Assembly: GCA_028874905.1 (NCBI GenBank)
Contig: JAPPGZ010000100.1
Location: 1-37,302 of the forward strand
From: Gemmatimonadota bacterium
Lineage (GTDB): Bacteria; Gemmatimonadota; Gemmatimonadetes; Longimicrobiales; Gaopeijiaceae
Length of the DNA: 37,302 nt
Reading direction: 5' to 3'
The first letter of the stretch is position 1; each line of letters begins with the position of its first letter. The notes below the pieces were generated by a model. The model saw nothing but the letters and a program-made list of their open reading frames with translations, did not search any database and had not been told where the DNA came from. Position numbers and translations under genes: made by a program. Of this stretch, positions 33,303 to 37,302 are shown one piece after another.

Positions 33303-35013
33303 CGAACAGCCCTCCAAAGTCACTGTCAGCGTTGACGACACGGGCGGCTCCCGCGTCCTCGAGCGCGGACCACACGGCCGTCGCCGCCTCCTCGGTCTGC
33401 CCCGGCGGCACGACGCCCACCGGCACCACCCCCGCCCCCACCGCCGCCCTCACGTCGTCCGGAGTGTCGCCCAGCATCCACGCGGTCCGCGCTTCCAGCC
33501 GTTCCAGCGCAGCTCGCACGGGCGCCGGATCGGGCTTGAGCGGCGCGTCCTCGCGGCAGATCACGGCACTGAAACATCCCCGCACCCCCTGCTCACGCAG
33601 GAAACGCCGGGCATCGGCGCGCGGCCTCCCGGTCACGATGCCCAGCCTGAACGACCGTGCCAGCCCTTCGAGCAGCTCGCGCGACGGGATCAGCGTCTCG
33701 TGGCGGCGCAGTCCCGGCGCATCATCGGTGCCCTGGTAGATCTCCTCGAAGCGCGCCGTCACCTCCTCCAGCGAGGCCTCGACGCCAGCGCCCGCCAGCA
33801 CCCCGTGCGTCACCGCCCAGTCGTCGTTGGCGCGCCCGGCCGCCTTCACCGCGCTGATCACGTCGTGTCCGGCCTCCACCCCAAACGACGCGCACGTCCG
33901 CACGATCGTCTCCCGGTACGACCGCCGCACGTCGGCCAGTACACCGTCCATGTCGAAGAGCAACGCGTCCGGCCCGGGCGGCGACCCGGCCACGGTGCGC
34001 GCCGCGCCCACCCCCCCGGCGCCTCCCGCGAGACACTCCAGCGCCCGCTCCACGCGGCGAAACTCGCCGTCGTCACGCGGCACCGTGATTCGCACGTACT
34101 CCGGCAGGTGCGGAAAGTAGCGCACCAGCACCCCCTGCGCCGCCATCCCTCGCAGGATCCAGCGCGCGTCCGGAAACGACGAGAACACGAAGTTGGTCTG
34201 CGACGGCTGCGGCACTCCGCCGATCCCGCGAATCACCGCGGCCAGCCTTTCCCGCCGCTCCCGCACGTATTCGACGAACCCCCGCATTTCGTCCACACCG
34301 TTTCGCAGCCGGTCCCGCGCGATCGCGATCGACGGCCCGGTCAGCGCGTAGGGTCCGCCGAAGCCGCGCAGCGCGTCGATCCGCTCCTTCGCGGCGACCG
34401 CGAAGCCCACGCGCAGCCCCGCCAGCCCCCACGACTTGGACATCGTGCGGATCATCACCACGCGCGGGGTCTCCAGGAGCGCCTCCGTGTGATCCTCGTC
34501 CGCGAACTCCGCGTACGCCGAATCCACCAGCAGCACCACCTCCTGCGGCAGCGCACCGGCAAGGCGCAGCAGTTCCCGCGTCGTGAACGCACGTCCCGTG
34601 GGGTTGTCCGGCGTGAGCACCGCCACCACACCCGTCCGCTCGTTCACTTCCGCCAGGATGTCGTCGTGGGGCAGCGTCCCCCACTCGTATTCGACCGGCA
34701 CGAGCCGCCCCCGCGCCATGCGCGCGCACGCCGGAATCATCTCGAAGGTGGGCGTGGGGAAGACCATTTCCTGGTCGGGACCCAGAAACGCGCGAAAAAC
34801 GCGGTCGATCGCGTCGTCCCCGCCGGTCGTGGCCAGCACGTTGGCGGTGTTGGTACCGAGGTAGGCCGCGTACGCCTCCTCCAGCGGCCGGGGGTCCGCG
34901 TACTTGCGCAGAATCCCGGGCCCGACCCGTTCGAGCACGTCGAAGCACTCCCGCGGAGGCGGCTCGCCCTCGTTCATGCTGAGGTCGATAACGTCCCTCG
35001 TGGCCCCGCTCAT
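33295..35013 (-). CDS. hisC: Histidinol-phosphate aminotransferase fused to a HAD phosphatase domain
   Basis: Residues 1-330 are a fold-type I PLP aminotransferase: L-R-K-Y-A-D-P near the N-terminus, T-P-D-N-P-T-G-R, D-S-A-Y-A-E-F, the PLP lysine K193 in M-S-K-S-W-G-L-A-G-L-R-V-G, and a C-terminal V-R-I-T-V arginine. Residues 349-572 are a subfamily IA HAD hydrolase, with D354-M-D356-G-V-L-A-D, G-I-V-T-G-R-P-R, a K-P-D-P lysine and G-D-T-P-D-D. HisC makes histidinol phosphate and the HAD part could remove its phosphate, which would supply the only step lacking a gene of its own; the phosphatase role is inferred. ATG 35013 overlaps the hisG stop (ATGA). A Gly/Pro linker (about 330-348) separates the domains. 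Confidence 0.9.
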   Translation of the reverse strand: MSGATRDVIDLSMNEGEPPPRECFDVLERVGPGILRKYADPRPLEEAYAAYLGTNTANVLATTGGDDAIDRVFRAFLGPDQEMVFPTPTFEMIPACARMARGRLVPVEYEWGTLPHDDILAEVNERTGVVAVLTPDNPTGRAFTTRELLRLAGALPQEVVLLVDSAYAEFADEDHTEALLETPRVVMIRTMSKSWGLAGLRVGFAVAAKERIDALRGFGGPYALTGPSIAIARDRLRNGVDEMRGFVEYVRERRERLAAVIRGIGGVPQPSQTNFVFSSFPDARWILRGMAAQGVLVRYFPHLPEYVRITVPRDDGEFRRVERALECLAGGAGGVGAARTVAGSPPGPDALLFDMDGVLADVRRSYRETIVRTCASFGVEAGHDVISAVKAAGRANDDWAVTHGVLAGAGVEASLEEVTARFEEIYQGTDDAPGLRRHETLIPSRELLEGLARSFRLGIVTGRPRADARRFLREQGVRGCFSAVICREDAPLKPDPAPVRAALERLEARTAWMLGDTPDDVRAAVGAGVVPVGVVPPGQTEEAATAVWSALEDAGAARVVNADSDFGGLFDG

Positions 35014-35885
35014 GGCACGATCTGCTGCGGTTCCGACACGACCAGATCGGTGCCGCCCCGCACCTTCACCTCGAGCAGCAGCGCCGGCAGCGCCGTCCTG
35101 GGCACCGCAGCACGCACGGCGTAGGCGCTCTCGCCATGCAGCCGCGACACTGTGGGTTCGCGCATGCAGGGCAGTATCGAGACGACGCCCTCGAAGTCCT
35201 CTTCCGACACGTTCAGCTCCAGCATCACCCGCCGCCGCGCCTCCAGCACCGACTTGAGGAGGAGGACGAGGTCGTCGATCCGGGCCCGGCTGTCCGGATC
35301 GTCCAGGGCTGCCGGGTTGGCGTAGAGACGGGTCGAGGAGAGCATCAGCGTGTCCGCGACGACCAGGCCGTTTCCGCGCAGCGTCGCTCCCGTCGCGGTG
35401 TTGTCGACGATGAGGTCGGCATCCTCGGGCGGGAAGACCTCGGTGGCCCCGTAGGACCGCACCACCTCGGCCTCGAAGTGCTGGTCCGCCGCCCACTGCT
35501 CCACGAGCCGCACGTACTCGGTCGCCACGATCAGGCGGCGTCCGGCCGGAAACGCCCCGCCGTCAAGCAGCGCCGCGGGCGCCGCCGCGACGACCTTCAC
35601 CGGGTCGAGCCCCGTATCGAGCAGCTCGACCAGGTCCGCGTCCAGCTCGGCCACCCAGTCCGCCCCCGCGAATCCGATGTCGCGCGACCCGGCACCCAGC
35701 ATCTTCACCACGTTCTGCGGCTTGAGCAGCTTGGCCTCGAAGCCGGGCCACGAGAGCACGGGCCGATAGTTGCGCGACCCCAGCTGGACGTCGATCCCCG
35801 CCTCGGCCAGCAGGGCGAAGACCCCGCCCTGCATGTGTCCCTTGGGCAACCCGATGTGGATCGTGGGGCAAGCATTACCGCTCAT
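35010..35885 (-). CDS. hisG: ATP phosphoribosyltransferase, long form
   Basis: HisG condenses ATP and PRPP, the committed and feedback-controlled step. The 291-residue product begins M-S-G-N-A-C-P-T-I-H-I-G-L-P-K-G-H-M and has the PRPP loop region D-A-D-L-I-V-D-N-T-A-T-G-A-T-L. Its length, with a C-terminal ACT-like domain (S-R-L-H-G-E-S-A-Y-A-V, then L-P-A-L-L-L-E-V-K-V-R-G), marks the long form, which binds histidine itself and does not need HisZ. It is the first structural gene, 49 nt after the attenuator. GAGGAG about 13 nt before ATG 35885 is a somewhat distant ribosome site. Confidence 0.93.
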   Translation of the reverse strand: MSGNACPTIHIGLPKGHMQGGVFALLAEAGIDVQLGSRNYRPVLSWPGFEAKLLKPQNVVKMLGAGSRDIGFAGADWVAELDADLVELLDTGLDPVKVVAAAPAALLDGGAFPAGRRLIVATEYVRLVEQWAADQHFEAEVVRSYGATEVFPPEDADLIVDNTATGATLRGNGLVVADTLMLSSTRLYANPAALDDPDSRARIDDLVLLLKSVLEARRRVMLELNVSEEDFEGVVSILPCMREPTVSRLHGESAYAVRAAVPRTALPALLLEVKVRGGTDLVVSEPQQIVP

Positions 35886-35934
35886 TTCCGGTTGTCGTCT
35901 CCTCGCTGGCCAGCCCCGGAACCGGCCGGCGCAC

Positions 35935-35967
35935 AAAAAAGCGCCGACCCCCCCGAGGAAGCCGGCG
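35935..35967 (-). terminator. Rho-independent terminator of the his attenuator
   Basis: On the minus strand CGCCGGC (35967-35961) pairs with GTCGGCG (35948-35942), 7 bp with one G-U pair and a 12-nt loop, followed closely by six T (35940-35935). It lies between the His-rich leader ORF and hisG, the place of an attenuator. The plus strand reads a hairpin followed by TTTT, so it could weakly terminate the other way as well. Confidence 0.8.
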
Positions 35968-36002
35968 TTTTGGGTATTCCGTGCTTTCGTACGGCTACAC
36001 CG

Positions 36003-36068
36003 TCACGCGGCCGCCTCTCCCGGGTGGCCGTGATGATGATGCGTCGCGTAGCAGGCACAAGTGTTCAT
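36003..36068 (-). CDS. hisL: His operon leader peptide
   Basis: ATG 36068 opens 21 codons ending at TGA 36003. The peptide starts M-N-T-C-A-C-Y-A-T, continues with four consecutive His codons (36041-36030), Gly, a fifth His (36026-36024), and ends P-G-E-A-A-A. Five His in 21 residues directly before a terminator and hisG is the hallmark of ribosome-mediated attenuation: scarce His-tRNA stalls the ribosome and prevents terminator formation. The His/Gly codons C-A-C-G-G-C-C can pair with GGCCGCGTG at the leader end (two-base bulge), a plausible pause hairpin. The promoter's -10 box lies only 9 nt before the ATG, so the leader may be nearly leaderless. Confidence 0.82.
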   Translation of the reverse strand: MNTCACYATHHHHGHPGEAAA

Positions 36069-36077
36069 AGGGCCCTA

Positions 36078-36107
36078 ATTGTCACAAAGACCGCCGCTGG
36101 ATGTCAA
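36078..36107 (-). promoter_or_regulatory. Promoter of the his operon
   Basis: On the minus strand a perfect TTGACA (36107-36102) is separated by 18 nt from GACAAT (36083-36078), four of six bases of the -10 consensus. Transcription would start around 36072-36069, immediately before the leader ATG at 36068. The intervening bases TAGGGCCCT contain AGGG, which would be at or upstream of the 5' end. Confidence 0.6.
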
Positions 36108-36205
36108 GCGGACCCACCGGAGCCCGCGTCGAATACGGGGCCGCACCGGGTACGGGCAGCCGCGACGCTCCGGGCGAGGGCCGCGTCTGGTCCCGGCCGC
36201 GTCCC

Positions 36206-36235
36206 TTGATCGAATGCTATATAACCATGTACATT
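36206..36235 (+). promoter_or_regulatory. Promoter of the toxin-antitoxin pair
   Basis: TTGATC (36206-36211) and TACATT (36230-36235) are spaced 18 nt and each match four of six consensus bases. The region is markedly AT-rich compared with the surrounding sequence. The -10 overlaps the left arm of the palindrome at 36233-36249, as expected for autorepression by the antitoxin. Confidence 0.5.
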
Positions 36236-36249
36236 ATCTAATGGATAAT
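36233..36249. promoter_or_regulatory. Palindromic operator candidate of the toxin-antitoxin pair
   Basis: ATTATC (36233-36238) and GATAAT (36244-36249) are perfect inverted arms around TAATG. Ribbon-helix-helix antitoxins bind such short palindromes over their own promoter. Binding here would cover the transcription start. Confidence 0.55.
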
Positions 36250-36279
36250 CTATGTTGAACCACATCTATGTTGAACCAC
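36248..36279. repeat. Tandem 16-bp duplication in front of the antitoxin start
   Basis: ATCTATGTTGAACCAC occurs twice head to tail (36248-36263 and 36264-36279). Each copy holds an ATG. Because 16 is not a multiple of three, ATG 36252 is out of frame with the antitoxin while ATG 36268 is in frame. Confidence 0.95.
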
Positions 36280-36534
36280 ATGAAACCAATCCAGGTCACA
36301 TTCGACGAGACCCTCCTTGCCAGGCTGGACCGGCACCCGATGGTCCGTGAGCGCGGCCGTTCGGCGGTGTTGCGCAAGGCCGCCTCGGACTTCCTGAAGC
36401 GCCAGGAGGCCGAGGAGATCGACCGCCGGTACCGTGCCGGCTACGCCGACCCCGCCAAGGGAGACTGCGAACTGAGGGACTGGTCCGGGGAGCTCAAGGA
36501 CTGGGCCGCCCAGGGAGTGTGGCCCGAAGAATGA
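36280..36534 (+). CDS. Ribbon-helix-helix antitoxin
   Basis: The 84-residue protein begins M-K-P-I-Q-V-T-F-D-E-T-L-L-A-R-L-D, the beta-strand and first helix of a MetJ/Arc-type DNA-binding fold, followed by R-G-R-S-A-V-L-R-K-A. The acidic, Trp-containing C-terminal half (D-W-S-G-E-L-K-D-W) would bind and block the toxin. Its TGA overlaps the toxin ATG (ATGA), the usual arrangement. ATG 36280 starts directly at the family's N-terminus; ATG 36268 is in frame and would add four residues. It is expected to repress its own promoter through the palindrome at 36233-36249. Confidence 0.85.
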   Translation: MKPIQVTFDETLLARLDRHPMVRERGRSAVLRKAASDFLKRQEAEEIDRRYRAGYADPAKGDCELRDWSGELKDWAAQGVWPEE

Positions 36535-36857
36535 ACGGCCGTCCACGGAGGGGCGAAATCTGGCTCTACGCCTTCAAGCCGCCGGACAAGCGGCGCCCGG
36601 TGGTGGTATTGACACGTGAATCCGTGCTCCCGCTTCTACGCACGGCCATGGTGGCGCCGGTGACCTCGACGATCCGGGGACTGCCCAGCGAGGTGCGGGT
36701 GGGGGTCGCCGAAGGCCTGAAGGGTGACTCGGTGGTGAATCTCGACTGGGTGCAGACCGTCGAACAGGGGCGGCTGAAGCACTACCTGGGATCTCTTGAC
36801 GACGACAGGATGGCGCAGGTCTGCCGCGCACTCGCGGTGGCCACGGGCTGCGACTAG
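36531..36857 (+). CDS. MazF/PemK-family mRNA interferase toxin
   Basis: The 108-residue protein carries the MazF core: R-R-G-E-I-W-L-Y at the N-terminus, K-R-R-P-V-V-V-L-T-R, M-V-A-P-V-T-S-T-I-R-G-L-P-S-E-V, and D-S-V-V-N-L-D-W-V-Q-T-V. The conserved Arg and the Ser/Thr of the T-S-T-I-R-G-L-P loop, which form the RNase site in the family, are present. Such toxins cut mRNA at short specific sites when the antitoxin is degraded. ATG 36531 overlaps the antitoxin stop and gives the right N-terminus; the in-frame upstream extension lies inside the antitoxin gene. Confidence 0.9.
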   Translation: MNGRPRRGEIWLYAFKPPDKRRPVVVLTRESVLPLLRTAMVAPVTSTIRGLPSEVRVGVAEGLKGDSVVNLDWVQTVEQGRLKHYLGSLDDDRMAQVCRALAVATGCD

Positions 36858-36996
36858 CCGCGCCCTCCGGTCGAACCTCCCCTCAGCCCCGCTCAAACCA
36901 CACACACGAGGCGTCGATTTGTCGCCGGCGCGGTGGCGCAGTAAGCTTTTTCGTCCAATCCGACACCCAACGCGCACGCCCCAACCCCATGCGCCC

Positions 36997-37221
36997 ATGA
37001 AGATCCCGCGCTCGCACTACCTTCCCCGAACCCGCAACGGCCGGATCGCGACCGTAGCCTTCATCGTGGCGATGGCGCTGGCCCAACCGCCGATCGTCCA
37101 TGGCCTGGTCAACCGGACCGAGCCGTGGATCCTGGGGATGCCCTTCATCTTCGCGTACCTGCTCGCCGCGTACGTGGTCGGGATCGCGGTCCTCATCTGG
37201 GCGCACCGGAAGGGGCTGTAG
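36997..37221 (+). CDS. Small two-helix membrane protein, DUF3311-like
   Basis: A 74-residue protein: a basic N-terminus (M-K-I-P-R-S-H-Y-L-P-R-T-R-N-G-R), one hydrophobic helix (I-A-T-V-A-F-I-V-A-M-A-L-A), then G-M-P-F-I-F-A-Y-L-L-A-A-Y-V-V-G-I-A-V-L-I-W-A-H-R-K. Short proteins of the DUF3311 type are commonly encoded just before sodium:solute symporters, and that is the position here: its TAG abuts ATG 37222 of a symporter. It may be an accessory subunit of the carrier. The frame is open far upstream, but ATG 36997 gives the typical form. Confidence 0.7.
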   Translation: MKIPRSHYLPRTRNGRIATVAFIVAMALAQPPIVHGLVNRTEPWILGMPFIFAYLLAAYVVGIAVLIWAHRKGL

Positions 37222-37302
37222 ATGGAACCCTGGGTCGTCTCAACCGGGCTGATCTTCATCTACCTGATCGCGACCATCGTGATCGGGATCCTGGCCAACC
37301 GG
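37222..37302 (+). CDS. Sodium:solute symporter, N-terminal fragment cut by window end
   Basis: Only 27 codons are present: M-E-P-W-V-V-S-T-G-L-I-F-I-Y-L-I-A-T-I-V-I-G and I-L-A-N-R. A single helix of the form I-Y-L-I-x-x-I-V-I-G resembles helix 1 of SSS-family symporters, and the preceding DUF3311-like gene supports this. The substrate cannot be judged. Confidence 0.55.
   Translation, partial: MEPWVVSTGLIFIYLIATIVIGILANR

Noticed and set aside
33103-35124. Long plus-strand open frame opposite hisB/hisC
   Set aside because: High-GC shadow of hisC-HAD with Arg/His/Pro-rich translation and no domain.
36858-36996. Terminator or RNA gene between mazF and the DUF3311-like gene
   Set aside because: Only short GC stems and a TTTTT after a weak -10-like TAAGCT were seen; nothing convincing.

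Overview
The window is GC-rich (roughly two thirds G+C by eye) with tightly packed genes, many 4-nt stop/start overlaps and frequent GTG starts. The protein repertoire suggests a bacterium of the Gemmatimonadota or a similar deep lineage: secreted carboxypeptidase-regulatory/TonB-plug proteins without a barrel, plant-type LRR lipoproteins and Tat-exported FAD oxidases. This placement is inference from gene content; no rRNA or other phylogenetic marker is present.

Layout. (1) 1-4491, plus strand: the 3' part of an OsmC-family gene with an in-frame TGA exactly at the expected peroxidatic Cys and a bacterial-SECIS-like hairpin behind it; a Tat-type D-amino-acid-oxidase-like protein whose usual C-terminal segment lies at the N-terminus; a c-type cytochrome joined to an outer-membrane-barrel-like domain; and a pentaheme cytochrome. 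(2) 4503-9412, minus strand: acetoacetyl-CoA synthetase, a Bcr/CflA-type MFS exporter and a secreted amidohydrolase. (3) 9581-12084: a plug-domain protein, and a convergent ZIP-like/DUF318 permease fusion. (4) 12198-23686: a polyketide locus. One giant type I PKS (KS-AT-DH-cMT-ER-KR-ACP-KS-AT0) resembles the fungal highly reducing domain order. Facing it on the minus strand are a free-standing ACP and an alpha/beta hydrolase. Both the PKS and the ACP carry a small reading-frame break, and the second AT has lost its catalytic Ser. (5) 23828-28505, plus strand: an NCS2 nucleobase permease with a C-terminal RsbW-like ATPase domain, a Big2/LRR lipoprotein, and a second plug-domain protein paralogous to the one in (3).

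(6) 28450-36107, minus strand: a histidine operon in the order leader peptide - attenuator - hisG - hisC/HAD - hisB - hisH - hisF - hisA/hisI/hisE - hisD. It appears to supply all steps from PRPP+ATP to histidine, provided the HAD domain fused to HisC is the histidinol-phosphate phosphatase. Upstream of hisG lie a consensus-like promoter, a 21-codon ORF with four consecutive His codons plus one more, and a Rho-independent terminator: a classical attenuation arrangement. (7) 36206-37302, plus strand: a ribbon-helix-helix/MazF toxin-antitoxin pair behind a palindromic promoter with a 16-bp tandem duplication, then a DUF3311-like small membrane protein and the beginning of a sodium:solute symporter cut by the window end.

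The observations most worth following are the candidate selenocysteine OsmC, the his attenuator (possibly with a nearly leaderless leader peptide), the permuted D-amino-acid oxidase, and the bacterial fungal-like PKS with its degenerate terminal KS-AT and split ACP. I saw no rRNA, tRNA, CRISPR array or insertion sequence.
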